From the NCBI RefSeq assembly GCF_000566685.1, contig NZ_AZQN01000005.1, forward strand, positions 62,001-126,000: DNA of 64,000 nucleotides, in the 5' to 3' direction. The DNA is from Dyadobacter tibetensis Y620-1 (GTDB lineage Bacteria; Bacteroidota; Bacteroidia; Cytophagales; Spirosomataceae). A model generated the notes under the pieces. It worked only from the letters and a program-made list of their open reading frames with translations, ran no database searches and was not told the origin of the DNA. This document shows, in pieces, positions 1-8,420 of this stretch (its first letter is position 1; every line of letters begins with the position of its first letter). Made by a program: the position numbers and the translations under genes.

Positions 1-2
1 AA

Positions 3-965
3 CAAGCAGTGGTATATGCAGACATCGTGCAGCCCATACTCGAAGCACGCTGTACCCAATGCCATAATTCATCGAAACAGAAAGGGGATCTGCGCATGGA
101 CGAATATGCTTTGCTGATGAAAGGGGGTGAAAATGGACAAATCATGGTCGTCGGAAAAAGTGCCGAGAGCGATATGATTAAACGCTGTCTACTGCCCGAA
201 AATGACGACAACCATATGCCTCCCAAAGGGAAACCACAGTTGACGCCCGATCAGATTACATTACTCTCCTGGTGGATTGATCAAGGCGCCCCTGCAGATA
301 AAAAAGTAGCGGAGCTGACGGTATCGGAACCCGTAAAGCCCCTTCTGGCTGCCCTCCAGGATGGGAGCGCCAGCCTTAAGGAAGCGGAATCAAGCCTTTC
401 GGCAATAGATGGTTTGGAGGTAAAGGCTGGAAATGAAGAAGCGATTCGGAAGCTTACCGAGGCGGGGCTAATTGTAAGAAGCCTTTCTGCCAATAATCAT
501 TTACTGGAGGTGAGTGCAGTGAATGCCTCAGGCTTTGATGACAAGCAAATGGCCCTTCTGCTGCCTCTGTCCGAGCAGATTACCTGGTTGAAGCTAGGCC
601 GTACGGCTCTAACGGATGCGGGACTGCAGCAGCTTTCAAAATTTAAAAATTTAAACAAATTGCATTTGGAATACACTGCAATTACAGATGCAGGCTTGTC
701 GGGATTAAAAGGACTCCCAAGGTTGGAATATATGAATTTGGTAGGGACCAATATTACGGACGAAGGTCTTAAAGTTGCCCTGACGGTCAAGAATCTCAGA
801 TCCGTATATGTATGGCAAACCAAGGTAAGCGAGGAAGGGGTGAAGGCGCAGCGCAAAGCCTTTCCCAAAATTAATATCAATAATGGTATGACCGAGGCAT
901 CCATTGCCGCCTTTGCCAAAGCCGGGGACTCTTTATATTCTGAGCTTTCTACGAAGACTAACTAG
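3..965 (+). CDS. c-type cytochrome domain/LRR protein, 5' truncated
   Basis: The reading frame is open to the left edge, so the N-terminus lies outside the window. A haem-c motif CTQCH follows the phrase YADIVQPILEARC, typical of the Planctomycete-type cytochrome c domain (PSCyt1 family), about 20 residues into the visible part. The C-terminal half holds about four leucine-rich repeats of roughly 24 residues with the phrase TDAGL. In Cytophagales such proteins usually carry N-terminal membrane segments and are thought to be envelope electron-transfer or carbohydrate-related proteins; that part cannot be seen here. The following TIM-barrel gene is in the same direction, 53 bp away, and may be cotranscribed. 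The family call is solid, the physiological role unknown. Confidence 0.75.
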   Translation, partial: QAVVYADIVQPILEARCTQCHNSSKQKGDLRMDEYALLMKGGENGQIMVVGKSAESDMIKRCLLPENDDNHMPPKGKPQLTPDQITLLSWWIDQGAPADKKVAELTVSEPVKPLLAALQDGSASLKEAESSLSAIDGLEVKAGNEEAIRKLTEAGLIVRSLSANNHLLEVSAVNASGFDDKQMALLLPLSEQITWLKLGRTALTDAGLQQLSKFKNLNKLHLEYTAITDAGLSGLKGLPRLEYMNLVGTNITDEGLKVALTVKNLRSVYVWQTKVSEEGVKAQRKAFPKININNGMTEASIAAFAKAGDSLYSELSTKTN

Positions 966-1018
966 CCAAGGATCCTCTTAAATAGTAGTGCCTTATTTTA
1001 TAATCTTAATCAGATAAA

Positions 1019-1939
1019 ATGGATCGTCGAAAATTCTTGAGTTCTGCTATGGCAGGAGGCGGTGTGCTCACCACCATGCAGGCCCTTAGTGCAGAAAATC
1101 CATTCATCCCGAAAGTAAAAGACAAGGGTAGCCTAAAGATTATGGGGACCAATTGGGGTTACAAAGGATCGGTAGATGCATTTTGTGCGGCGGCTAAGCA
1201 GGAAGGATACGATGGTATAGAGATGTGGTGGCAGTCGGGTGTTGAGAGAAAGAGGGAGCTATTTAATGCTATCAAAAAGTATGACTTAGAGATCGGCTAC
1301 CTCTGTGGAAGCCATGAGTCTGACTTTGAAAAGCACCTGGCAGGGTTTATAAAGGGTGTGGATGAGGCCAGTAGCCAATCCGAGCGAAGACCCTTGTATA
1401 TCAATTGCCATAGTGGAAGAGATTACTTTACCTTCGAACAAAATCAGGCAGTGATTGATCACACCCTGGAGGTAGCTGCCAAAACGGGCATACCTATCGC
1501 CCACGAAACACATCGTAGCCGCATGCTATTTGCCGCACATATCGCTCGCCAGTTTCTGGAGAAAAACCCGCAGATGAAAATTACTTTGGATATCTCTCAT
1601 TGGTGTAATGTTCATGAAAGCCTGCTCGCCGATCAGCCGGAGGCCGTAAAGCTGGCCCTGGAACGTACTGTGCATATACATGCAAGGGTAGGGCATCAGG
1701 AAGGGCCTCAGGTAAGCGATCCCCGGGCCCCCGAGTGGGCTACGGCTCTAAAGGCGCATCTTGACTGGTGGGATGCCGTGGCCGCCCATAGAATAGAGAA
1801 GGGGCTACCCCTTACCATACTAACTGAGTTTGGTCCACCGACCTATCTGCCCACTATGCCCTATACCAATCTACCTGTCGCCGATCAGTGGGGTATCAAT
1901 CTGCATATGATGCATTTGCTAAGGCGGCGTTATAGCTAG
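1019..1939 (+). CDS. Tat-exported sugar phosphate isomerase/epimerase-like TIM-barrel protein
   Basis: The N-terminus MDRRKFLSSAMAGGGVL is a twin-arginine type signal (RRKF followed by a hydrophobic stretch), so the 306-residue protein is probably exported folded. The body has the pattern of the xylose-isomerase-like AP endonuclease 2 family: YDGIEMWW, HETHRSR, LDISHW and a late EFGPP segment, with His, Asp and Glu residues suited to metal binding. It follows a haem-c/LRR protein in the same direction, a common pairing for secreted carbohydrate-processing genes in Bacteroidota. The substrate cannot be told from sequence. The start is fixed by the RR signal. Confidence 0.75.
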   Translation: MDRRKFLSSAMAGGGVLTTMQALSAENPFIPKVKDKGSLKIMGTNWGYKGSVDAFCAAAKQEGYDGIEMWWQSGVERKRELFNAIKKYDLEIGYLCGSHESDFEKHLAGFIKGVDEASSQSERRPLYINCHSGRDYFTFEQNQAVIDHTLEVAAKTGIPIAHETHRSRMLFAAHIARQFLEKNPQMKITLDISHWCNVHESLLADQPEAVKLALERTVHIHARVGHQEGPQVSDPRAPEWATALKAHLDWWDAVAAHRIEKGLPLTILTEFGPPTYLPTMPYTNLPVADQWGINLHMMHLLRRRYS

Positions 1940-1973
1940 AGTTAAGCCGGCTCTGGCAATAAGTAGGGCGTAC

Positions 1974-2459
1974 TCAGAGTTTTTTCTCCAGAACTGCCAA
2001 AATCTTTTGAAGCCCTAAAGCATCTTCCTGGGTAAAATCGGAGAGTTTATCGCTGTCAACATCCAGGATCATGGCTACTTCTCCTTTTGCATTGAAAACA
2101 GGGATTACAATTTCGGATTTGGAGTCAGAGCTACAGGCAATATGGCCGGGGAACTGATCTACATCTGGAACGATGATTGTCTGTTTTTGGCTATAAGCCG
2201 TACCACATACCCCTTTGCCGGGCTTGATGCGGGTGCAGGCGATGGGTCCTTGAAATGGCCCCAGTACCAGTTCGCCTTCTTTGGCAATATAAAAACCAAC
2301 CCAAAAAAACTGAAAGGCCTCTTTGAGAACAGCAGTAATATTGGCCAGGTTAGCGATCAGGTCGCTTTCATCGGAAATAAGCGCCTCTATCTGCGGGGTG
2401 ATGGCCTCATATACATATTTGCGTGCTTCCCCTTTAGGGATGATCAAGACTTCTGCCAT
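1974..2459 (-). CDS. msrC: free methionine-R-sulfoxide reductase (GAF-domain fRMsr)
   Basis: This is a single GAF domain that reduces free L-methionine-R-sulfoxide in the cytoplasm. The three cysteines of the family are present with the same spacing as in E. coli YebR: C75, C85 and C109 (10 and 24 residues apart), in ACTRIKPGKGVCG and GHIACSSDSKSEIV. I place the start at the internal Met of MAEVLIIPKGEA (161 residues), which matches the usual family N-terminus. A longer reading to 2540 adds 27 residues that do not look like the family. It is divergent from purU. Confidence 0.88.
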   Translation of the reverse strand: MAEVLIIPKGEARKYVYEAITPQIEALISDESDLIANLANITAVLKEAFQFFWVGFYIAKEGELVLGPFQGPIACTRIKPGKGVCGTAYSQKQTIIVPDVDQFPGHIACSSDSKSEIVIPVFNAKGEVAMILDVDSDKLSDFTQEDALGLQKILAVLEKKL

Positions 2460-2665
2460 TCTATTTGGTTCGTTGGTTAATGGATGAAATGCCAACAAGT
2501 ATTCTAATGAAAAAGTTACATAATTTCCATTCTGTTCCATAGGGGGCTGGGCCCTCCAGAAAATAATCGTTCGGTGCCAGGTAAGGAATATTTTTTTTTG
2601 TTGTTCACTTTGCCCAAGAAAAGCCGTTAATTCGTAGGTATAACCCGTTTACTATCAATTTTGAA

Positions 2666-3499
2666 ATGGCAGAGCAGCATATATTACTCATGGATGGCCC
2701 CGATCATAAGGGTCTGATCTACCAGGTTACCCGCATCCTTTTCGAGCATAATCAGAATATCCTTCGCAACGATGAATACGTAAGTCCTTCCGGTTATTTC
2801 TTTATGCGTACCGCTTTTAGCGGTGAGATAAATCCGCAGCTACTCCTGCAGGAACTGCAACGGCAACTGCCTGAAGGCCTCAACCTGCGCATTAATCCCC
2901 GCAAGAAGAAAGATATTGTCTTGTTGGTCACAAAGGAGCACCATTGTTTAGGGGATCTGCTCCTGCGTTACGCTTTTGATGAGCTGGATGCCAATATATT
3001 GGCCGTGGTGAGTAATTATAATATCCTGCAACCACTGGTGAGCAAATTCGGTATTCCCTTCCATTTTGTATCTCATGAGAATCGGAGCAGAGAAGAACAT
3101 GAAGAGGCGATCTTAAGGACAATGGATGTCTATCGCCCCGAATTTCTCGTATTAGCGAAATATATGCGAATTATTACTCCTTCTTTTGTAGCGAAGTACC
3201 CCAATAGAATCATCAATATACACCATTCCTTTCTTCCTGCTTTTATTGGTGCCAATCCTTATCGCCAGGCATACGAGCGGGGGGTCAAAATTATTGGAGC
3301 CACAGCACATTTCGTAAATAATGATCTTGACGAAGGACCAATTATTGCGCAGGATGTGAAAGCAGTGGACCATAGGCAAACGGCCTCCGATATGGCTACA
3401 CTTGGCAAGGAAACTGAGAAAAGTGTGCTTTCTAAGGCGTTGAAGCTTGTTTTTAACGACCGGGTTTTCATCCACCAAAACCGAACCATAATTCTATAG
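2666..3499 (+). CDS. purU: formyltetrahydrofolate deformylase
   Basis: PurU hydrolyses 10-formyl-THF to formate and THF, feeding formate to purine synthesis and balancing one-carbon pools. The 277-residue protein has an N-terminal ACT domain (LLMDGPDHKGLIYQVTRIL) and a C-terminal formyltransferase domain with INIHHSFLPAF and DLDEGPIIAQDV, which hold the conserved His and Asp. Length fits the family. An intrinsic terminator follows directly, so it ends its transcript. The start ATG at 2666 begins right before the ACT domain. Confidence 0.93.
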   Translation: MAEQHILLMDGPDHKGLIYQVTRILFEHNQNILRNDEYVSPSGYFFMRTAFSGEINPQLLLQELQRQLPEGLNLRINPRKKKDIVLLVTKEHHCLGDLLLRYAFDELDANILAVVSNYNILQPLVSKFGIPFHFVSHENRSREEHEEAILRTMDVYRPEFLVLAKYMRIITPSFVAKYPNRIINIHHSFLPAFIGANPYRQAYERGVKIIGATAHFVNNDLDEGPIIAQDVKAVDHRQTASDMATLGKETEKSVLSKALKLVFNDRVFIHQNRTIIL

Positions 3500-3506
3500 G
3501 CACAAA

Positions 3507-3541
3507 AAAAAGCCCTTAGTCAGAATCACCGAGGGCTTTTT
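3507..3541 (+). terminator. intrinsic terminator after purU
   Basis: AAAAAGCCCT (3507-3516) pairs perfectly with AGGGCTTTTT (3532-3541) around a 15-nt loop. The T run lies in the plus direction, with an A run on the other side, so it could also serve the minus-strand leuA transcript ending at 3630. Confidence 0.85.
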
Positions 3542-3629
3542 GTAATCTGATGGATGTTATTGAATACGTAATGTTACAAAAATATATTCAAAACATCAAA
3601 TTCATTTTCAGGAGGTTAACGCACCCGTT

Positions 3630-4784
3630 CTAAACGGAAGCGAAGGCTTTGCTCAGCGCTACCAAGTCGGCGTCGTTGACTTCCTTCTTGATATCTGCTA
3701 CTTCAAGGAATCGCGAATATAGTTCATCTACGGCCGCCTTTTCATAGGAGAAGCCCAATAGTTCGAGGCGGTGCTTCAGGGCGTGTCGTCCGCTCCGGGC
3801 CGTAAGTACTATGTCCGACTTATCAACACCAACATCCTGAGGGTTCATAATCTCGTAATTCAGGTTGTGCTTCAAGAATCCATCCTGGTGTATTCCTGAT
3901 GAATGCGCAAAGGCGTTCCGCCCCACAATGGCCTTATTAGCCTGGATAGGCATACGCATCATTTTGGAGACCAGCTGGCTAGTGGGATATATTTCTTTGG
4001 TATTGATAGCCGTTTCCAGGCCCATTTCGGGGTGCACCTTCAATGCCATCACCACTTCTTCTAAAGAAGTATTTCCTGCCCGCTCTCCAATCCCATTCAA
4101 AGTCACCTCTACCTGTCGTGCACCCTGGCTAATCCCCGCTAAAGAGTTGGCTGTAGCCAGTCCAAGGTCGTTATGGCAATGTATGGATATAATGGCCTTG
4201 TGAATATTGCTTACATTTTCGAAGATATACTTGATTTTTCCACCGTATTCCTCTGGAAGACAATAGCCTGTAGTGTCCGGGATGTTCACCACAGTCGCAC
4301 CGGCTCCAATGACAGCCTCCACCAGCTGGGCAAGGAATGCAAGGTCGGCACGGCCCGCATCTTCACAGTAAAACTCTACATCTTCAACCTTGCTTTTTGC
4401 ATACTTGGTTGCGGCAATAGCCCGTTCGATTATCTTTTCACGGGTGGTGTTGAATTTGTGCTGTATATGAATGTCGGAAGAACCAATTCCGGTATGGATA
4501 CGGCCTCTTTTTGCATATTGTAGGGCATCGGCTGCAGCGTCGATATCCCCAGTAACGGCCCTGGACAGTGCGCATATTATAGGTTCTCTTACCGCTTTGG
4601 AAATTTCTACCACTGAACGAAAATCACCAGGGCTTGAAACCGGAAAGCCGGCTTCGATCACGTCAACACCCAGCTTTTCGAGTTGCCTGGCTACAATGAC
4701 TTTTTCATCGGTGGTTAACTGGCTGCCGGGCACCTGCTCGCCATCTCTTAAGGTGGTATCGAAGATTTGAACTCTCTGACTCAT
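3630..4784 (-). CDS. leuA: 2-isopropylmalate synthase, short form lacking the regulatory domain
   Basis: LeuA condenses 2-oxoisovalerate with acetyl-CoA, the committed step to leucine. The 384-residue protein begins with the DRE-TIM motif [13 protein letters not shown] and has the metal-site phrase [15 protein letters not shown] and GIGERAGN. It ends about where the catalytic part and linker end, so the C-terminal leucine-binding (LeuA dimer) domain of E. coli LeuA, which is about 520 residues, is absent. Lack of leucine feedback is therefore likely (inference). It is separated from leuB by a 275-bp spacer with its own promoter, leader peptide and terminator, so leucine control seems to act at transcription. 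A longer paralogue with the regulatory domain lies at 6180-7697. Confidence 0.92.
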   Translation of the reverse strand: MSQRVQIFDTTLRDGEQVPGSQLTTDEKVIVARQLEKLGVDVIEAGFPVSSPGDFRSVVEISKAVREPIICALSRAVTGDIDAAADALQYAKRGRIHTGIGSSDIHIQHKFNTTREKIIERAIAATKYAKSKVEDVEFYCEDAGRADLAFLAQLVEAVIGAGATVVNIPDTTGYCLPEEYGGKIKYIFENVSNIHKAIISIHCHNDLGLATANSLAGISQGARQVEVTLNGIGERAGNTSLEEVVMALKVHPEMGLETAINTKEIYPTSQLVSKMMRMPIQANKAIVGRNAFAHSSGIHQDGFLKHNLNYEIMNPQDVGVDKSDIVLTARSGRHALKHRLELLGFSYEKAAVDELYSRFLEVADIKKEVNDADLVALSKAFASV

Positions 4785-4843
4785 TGCTGGGTATGGTGAA
4801 TATGTAATGGTATAACTAATTTACTAAATTTCTAGGGCAATAT

Positions 4844-4875
4844 AAAACCCTTTCTGTAATAAGAGAAAGGGTTTT
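4844..4875 (-). terminator. leuA attenuator terminator hairpin (3:4)
   Basis: In the minus direction AAAACCCTTTCT pairs perfectly over 12 bp with AGAAAGGGTTTT around an 8-nt loop, followed by TTTTATATT. It lies between the leader peptide and leuA. An upstream segment, GAGGAAGG (positions 4902-4895), can pair with the 5' arm (CCTTTCTC, 4870-4863) over 8 bp with one G-U, giving the antiterminator. Confidence 0.85.
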
Positions 4876-4906
4876 AGGACGAATCATAACGGCACCTTCC
4901 TCTGGA

Positions 4907-4957
4907 TTAACCCAGATTGAGCAGAAGGTAATATGGTTGTGAATCGGCGTATTTCAT
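4907..4957 (-). CDS. leu leader peptide, 16 aa (MKYADSQPYYLLLNLG)
   Basis: This is a 17-codon reading frame with four Leu codons in its last six residues (CTT CTG CTC, then CTG). Leucine shortage would stall the ribosome on the LLL run. The Leu-codon region contains ACCTTC (4929-4924), which pairs with GAAGGT (4899-4894). That is the same segment needed for the antiterminator, so a stalled ribosome would release it. The terminator lies 31 nt after the stop codon. The leader peptide fits all requirements of classical amino-acid attenuation, but translation has not been shown. Confidence 0.8.
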   Translation of the reverse strand: MKYADSQPYYLLLNLG

Positions 4958-4971
4958 TACTAAAGTCGTTT

Positions 4972-4983
4972 GCGAAATTTCGC
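4972..4983. promoter_or_regulatory. perfect palindrome GCGAAATTTCGC upstream of leu leader
   Basis: This 12-bp perfect palindrome lies 14 nt before the leader ATG and 19 nt after the CTTTG of the proposed -7 box. The same palindrome with the same 19-nt spacing occurs upstream of ilvD. The symmetric form with an AAATTT centre resembles sites of Lrp/AsnC-type regulators, but the binding protein is unknown. Its place within the predicted transcript also allows an RNA hairpin, GCGA/TCGC with an AATT loop. Confidence 0.6.
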
Positions 4984-5002
4984 TGTATGCGATTTTCTTC
5001 TG

Positions 5003-5033
5003 CAAAGAAAGCATAAGTTTTATTTCAAACAAA
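5003..5033 (-). promoter_or_regulatory. putative leuA promoter
   Basis: On the minus strand TTTG (5033-5030), 19 nt, then TTTCTTTG (5010-5003) match the Bacteroidota pattern TTTG-N19-TAnnTTTG with one mismatch in the -7 box. Transcription would start near 4997 and include the palindrome and leader peptide. Confidence 0.55.
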
Positions 5034-5044
5034 TATTCTTTGGC

Positions 5045-5059
5045 AAAACTTCGATAAAT
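5045..5059 (-). promoter_or_regulatory. 15-mer shared with the ilvD upstream region
   Basis: ATTTATCGAAGTTTT (minus strand) abuts the leuB stop codon and recurs exactly at 22833-22847 upstream of ilvD in the same orientation, in both cases above the proposed -33 box. It may be an activator site. Confidence 0.4.
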
Positions 5060-6130
5060 TTACAGTCGTTTTAACAATTCTTCTCCAGCAGCTTGGGTGT
5101 TTAGTATTTTTTCCTCAGCTGTAGTAGCATCTGCGATGTCGCGAGTTCTGTAACCATCTTTAAGCAAACGATCTACCGCATCAATAATGGCGTTGGATTC
5201 TTCTTTCAGGCCGAAGGATATATCCAGCAACAGAGCTGCTGAAAGCACAGAGGCTAGCGGGTTGGCCACCCCTTTACCCGTAATATCGTGGGCCGATCCG
5301 TGGATAGGTTCGTATACGCCAGTCCCATCGCCGATTGAGGCCGATGCCAGCATGCCCATTGACCCGGCGATCTGGCTGGCTTCGTCTGTGAGAATATCGC
5401 CAAAAAGGTTGGCTGTTACCACAACGTCAAAACGTTTTGGATCCTTGATCAACATCATGGCCGCAGCGTCTACAAACATATGTTCTACCGTAACATCTGG
5501 GTATTCTGTTGCAACTGCCTGGACTACTTCTCTCCAAAGGCGGCTCGTTTCTAGAACGTTGGCTTTGTCGACCGAGCAGAGCTTCTTGCCGCGAGTCTGT
5601 GCGGCTTCAAATGCCTTGCGTGCAATGCGCTCCACCTCAAATTTGCTGTATTCGGCCAGGTCGTAGGCCGTATCCCCATCATTTTTGCGCCCTTTTTCTC
5701 CAAAATAGATATCTCCGGTTAGCTCGCGGAAGAATAAAATATCCGAACCTCTTAAGATTTCGGGCTTGATAGAAGAGGCTGCCAAAAGCTCATCAAAAAG
5801 TTTGATAGGACGAAGATTAGCATAAAGGCCCAGCTCCTTACGCATTTTCAGAAGTCCCTGCTCAGGACGAACCTTAGCAGAGGGGTCGTTATCGTACTTA
5901 GGATGTCCCACTGCGCCAAACAGGACGGCGTCAGAAGCACGCATTTTTTCAAGTGTTTCGTCTGGTAGCGGGTTCCCCGTTGCTTCTATGGCTACATGGC
6001 CGATAAGCGCTTCGTCATAGGTGAATTCGTGACCGAATTTTTCGGCGATACGCTCTAATACAAGCTTTCCTACTTCTGTTACTTCTTGTCCAATCCCGTC
6101 GCCAGGTACGATTAATATGTGCTTTTTCAT
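5060..6130 (-). CDS. leuB: 3-isopropylmalate dehydrogenase
   Basis: LeuB oxidises and decarboxylates 3-isopropylmalate with NAD+ to 4-methyl-2-oxopentanoate. The 356 residues show the whole-family pattern: GDGIGQEVTE at the N-terminus, LRGSDILFFRELTGDIYFG (substrate Arg and Tyr), VDAAAMMLI, NLFGDILTDEASQI with the metal-binding Asp residues, and GVYEPIHGSAHDITGKGVANP for NAD+. The length is standard. It starts 49 bp after the second isopropylmalate-synthase gene in the same operon and is separated from leuA by the attenuator spacer. Confidence 0.95.
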   Translation of the reverse strand: MKKHILIVPGDGIGQEVTEVGKLVLERIAEKFGHEFTYDEALIGHVAIEATGNPLPDETLEKMRASDAVLFGAVGHPKYDNDPSAKVRPEQGLLKMRKELGLYANLRPIKLFDELLAASSIKPEILRGSDILFFRELTGDIYFGEKGRKNDGDTAYDLAEYSKFEVERIARKAFEAAQTRGKKLCSVDKANVLETSRLWREVVQAVATEYPDVTVEHMFVDAAAMMLIKDPKRFDVVVTANLFGDILTDEASQIAGSMGMLASASIGDGTGVYEPIHGSAHDITGKGVANPLASVLSAALLLDISFGLKEESNAIIDAVDRLLKDGYRTRDIADATTAEEKILNTQAAGEELLKRL

Positions 6131-6179
6131 TGGTTTGATTAAAAATGAATGTCGCTCAGGGAGCGATTGCTGTTATGAA

Positions 6180-7697
6180 TTAAATGATATTTAACATTTT
6201 CTGAGTGGCCTTAATGGCCGATACGGTCTGATCTGAATCCAGTCCGCGGGTTTTGGTCTCTTTGCCTTTGATGCTCCAAGTAATAATAGTTTCGCAGAGG
6301 GCATCAGTCTTTCCTCCTGGTGGGATGCGTACGGCATAGTCCACGAGCATGGGTAGTTCAATTCCTTTCTTACAATAAACCTTTTTAAGGGCATTCATAA
6401 AGGCATCATACTGTCCGTCGCCCTGAGCGATCTCCTGAAAGAGTTCATCTCCAAAGCTGATTTGTACCGTAGCCGAGGGTTTTAGGTTTTTAGAGTGGGT
6501 GAGCACATAATTCTGAACCACCACTTTTTCTTCTATGGCACTGCTGTCCAGGACATCGGAAATGATATAGGGTAGGTCTTCTGGAGTCACCACCTCTTTC
6601 TTGTCTCCGAGCTCGATGATGCGCTGGGTGACTTTCTTTAGGTCGCTGTCGGTGAGTGTGATACCCAGGTCTTTCAGGTTGTTTTCGATATTGGCCTTTC
6701 CAGAAGTTTTCCCTAGGGCATATAAGCGCGTACGTCCAAAGCGCTCGGGCATAAGCTTGCTGAAATAGAGATTGTTTTTCTTATCTCCATCGGCATGTAT
6801 GCCCGCTGTCTGAGTAAATACACTCTCGCCTGTAATGGGCTTGTTAGAAGGTATACGAATCCCCGAAAAGTTCTCGATCAGCTTGCTGATGGAATACAGG
6901 GATTTTTCTACTACCGAGGTTTCTATTTCGGGCATAAAGTCCTTGATCACAGCAATCGCACTCGCTAGGGGGGCGTTGCCCGCTCTTTCGCCCATGCCGT
7001 TCACCGTGAGGTGCAGGCCTTGCACCCCTGCTCTGATGGCCTCCATAGTATTGGCCGTGCCCAGATCGTAATCGTTATGCGCATGAAACTCAAAATGAGT
7101 ACCTGGATAACGATCGACGACGGCTTTCGTATATTCGTAAGCCTCTTTTGGGGTGAGTATTCCCAGGGTGTCCGGAAGCAATATCCGCTTTACCGGCTGG
7201 GTGGTCAGGAAGTCCAAAGCGGCGAATACATACTCAGGGGAGCTGCGCATGCCGTTGCTCCAGTCTTCCAGATACACGTTGCAGGTGATATCGTTGGACT
7301 GTGCCAAGGCGATCACGCCTGTGATATCGGCGAAATGCTCCTCAGGAGACTTTTTGAGTTGATACTTCAGGTGATTTAGCGAGCCTTTGGTCAACAGGTT
7401 CATTACCTTGGCGCCAGTGCCCAGCATCCACTCGATAGACTGCCGGCCATCTACAAAGGTAAGCACTTCTATTTTGTCCAGGAAACCGTGGTCCTTGGCC
7501 CAGTCTGTGATTTTTTTTACCGCCTGAAACTCTCCTTCAGAAACCCGGGCCGAAGCCACTTCTATGCGATCGACTTTCACTTCCTGTAGTAGAAGCTGGG
7601 CGATCGTCAGTTTTTCGGATGCGGAAAACGATACTGCGCTGGTTTGTTCCCCATCGCGCAGGGTCGTATCCATAATTTCTATATAGCGTCTATTCAT
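6180..7697 (-). CDS. second isopropylmalate/citramalate synthase-like enzyme with regulatory domain
   Basis: A DRE-TIM acyltransferase starts with [22 protein letters not shown] and carries FEFHAHNDYDLGTANT and GMGERAGNAPLA. The last ~120 residues (from LKPSATVQISFGDELF) form a LeuA allosteric dimer domain, which leuA here lacks. It could be a leucine-inhibited isopropylmalate synthase, an (R)-citramalate synthase for isoleucine, or a regulatory paralogue; the sequence does not decide. I choose the start at MNRRYIEIMDTT (505 residues), because the upstream Met at 7712 lies inside a repeat block. It is encoded between leuD and leuB. Confidence 0.8.
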   Translation of the reverse strand: MNRRYIEIMDTTLRDGEQTSAVSFSASEKLTIAQLLLQEVKVDRIEVASARVSEGEFQAVKKITDWAKDHGFLDKIEVLTFVDGRQSIEWMLGTGAKVMNLLTKGSLNHLKYQLKKSPEEHFADITGVIALAQSNDITCNVYLEDWSNGMRSSPEYVFAALDFLTTQPVKRILLPDTLGILTPKEAYEYTKAVVDRYPGTHFEFHAHNDYDLGTANTMEAIRAGVQGLHLTVNGMGERAGNAPLASAIAVIKDFMPEIETSVVEKSLYSISKLIENFSGIRIPSNKPITGESVFTQTAGIHADGDKKNNLYFSKLMPERFGRTRLYALGKTSGKANIENNLKDLGITLTDSDLKKVTQRIIELGDKKEVVTPEDLPYIISDVLDSSAIEEKVVVQNYVLTHSKNLKPSATVQISFGDELFQEIAQGDGQYDAFMNALKKVYCKKGIELPMLVDYAVRIPPGGKTDALCETIITWSIKGKETKTRGLDSDQTVSAIKATQKMLNII

Positions 7698-7702
7698 GAG
7701 GA

Positions 7703-7773
7703 TGCCGGCCATCGGCCGAAGGCTATCGGCCAGCGGTAAGGTACCGACAGCCGACAGCCGAATGCCGATAGCC
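7703..7773. repeat. GGCTATCGGC-type repeat cluster R1
   Basis: Variants of a 10-mer of the form GGCnnTCGGC fill the leuD to synthase spacer: GGCCATCGGC, GGCTATCGGC (7721-7730) and, inverted, GCCGACAGCC, GCCGAATGCC and GCCGATAGCC (7764-7773). The two outer copies of GGCTATCGGC/GCCGATAGCC can form a 10-bp stem. Related clusters lie on both sides of the four-helix-bundle gene at 8380-8420 and 8857-8886. Confidence 0.75.
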
Positions 7774-7775
7774 TT

Positions 7776-8372
7776 TTAGTATATTCTTTGGGTTTCGAAC
7801 TGTTGGATATCTTCCTTCATCGCCTGTAGGTAGTCGATGTCGTCGAAGCCATTCATCATATTGTGCTTCTTATATCCATTGATATCGAAGGATTCCGACT
7901 CGCCGGTAGCCACAATGCTGATGGTTTGCTGCTCCAGATTTACCTCCAGCTCCGCTTTAGGATCGGCTTCGATGGCAAGGAAAATTTTGTTCAAAAATTC
8001 TGGGCTCACCTGTACCGGAAGAATACCGATGTTCAGGGAGTTTCCTTTGAAGATATCGGCAAAGAAGCTCGATACCACACAACGGAAGCCATAGTCATAG
8101 ATGGCCCATGCGGCATGCTCACGACTCGACCCGCTGCCGAAGTTATGACCCCCTACAAGAATTTTCCCCGAATAAATCGGGTTATTGAGCACGAAGTCCG
8201 CCTTGGGCGTATCGTCGCCATTATAGCGCCAGTCTCTAAACAGATTGTCGCCAAAGCCTTCCCGGGTGGTAGCTTTCAGGAATCGAGCCGGGATAATCTG
8301 GTCGGTGTCTACGTTCTCTATAGGAAGCGGCACCGCCGTACTTTTAAGTGTTGTGAATTTATCGTAAGCCAT
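7776..8372 (-). CDS. leuD: 3-isopropylmalate dehydratase small subunit
   Basis: LeuD provides the swivel domain of isopropylmalate isomerase with LeuC. Family phrases are [35 protein letters not shown] and [17 protein letters not shown]. The start is placed at [12 protein letters not shown] (198 residues), typical for the family; the longer reading to 8405 would translate the adjacent repeat block. LeuC and LeuD are normally adjacent; here they are separated by about 510 bp holding a four-helix-bundle gene and repeats. Confidence 0.94.
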   Translation of the reverse strand: MAYDKFTTLKSTAVPLPIENVDTDQIIPARFLKATTREGFGDNLFRDWRYNGDDTPKADFVLNNPIYSGKILVGGHNFGSGSSREHAAWAIYDYGFRCVVSSFFADIFKGNSLNIGILPVQVSPEFLNKIFLAIEADPKAELEVNLEQQTISIVATGESESFDINGYKKHNMMNGFDDIDYLQAMKEDIQQFETQRIY

Positions 8373-8379
8373 ATATGTG

Positions 8380-8420
8380 GGCTTTCGGCTAACGGCTTTC
8401 GGCATTCAACGGCCTGGCTG
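8380..8420. repeat. GGCTTTCGGC-type repeat cluster R2
   Basis: Units GGCTTTCGGC, GGCTAACGGC and GGCTTTCGGC overlap by their shared GGC, followed by ATTC and ACGGCC, between the leuD start and the 3' end of the four-helix-bundle gene. They are the same degenerate unit as R1 and R3. Confidence 0.65.
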
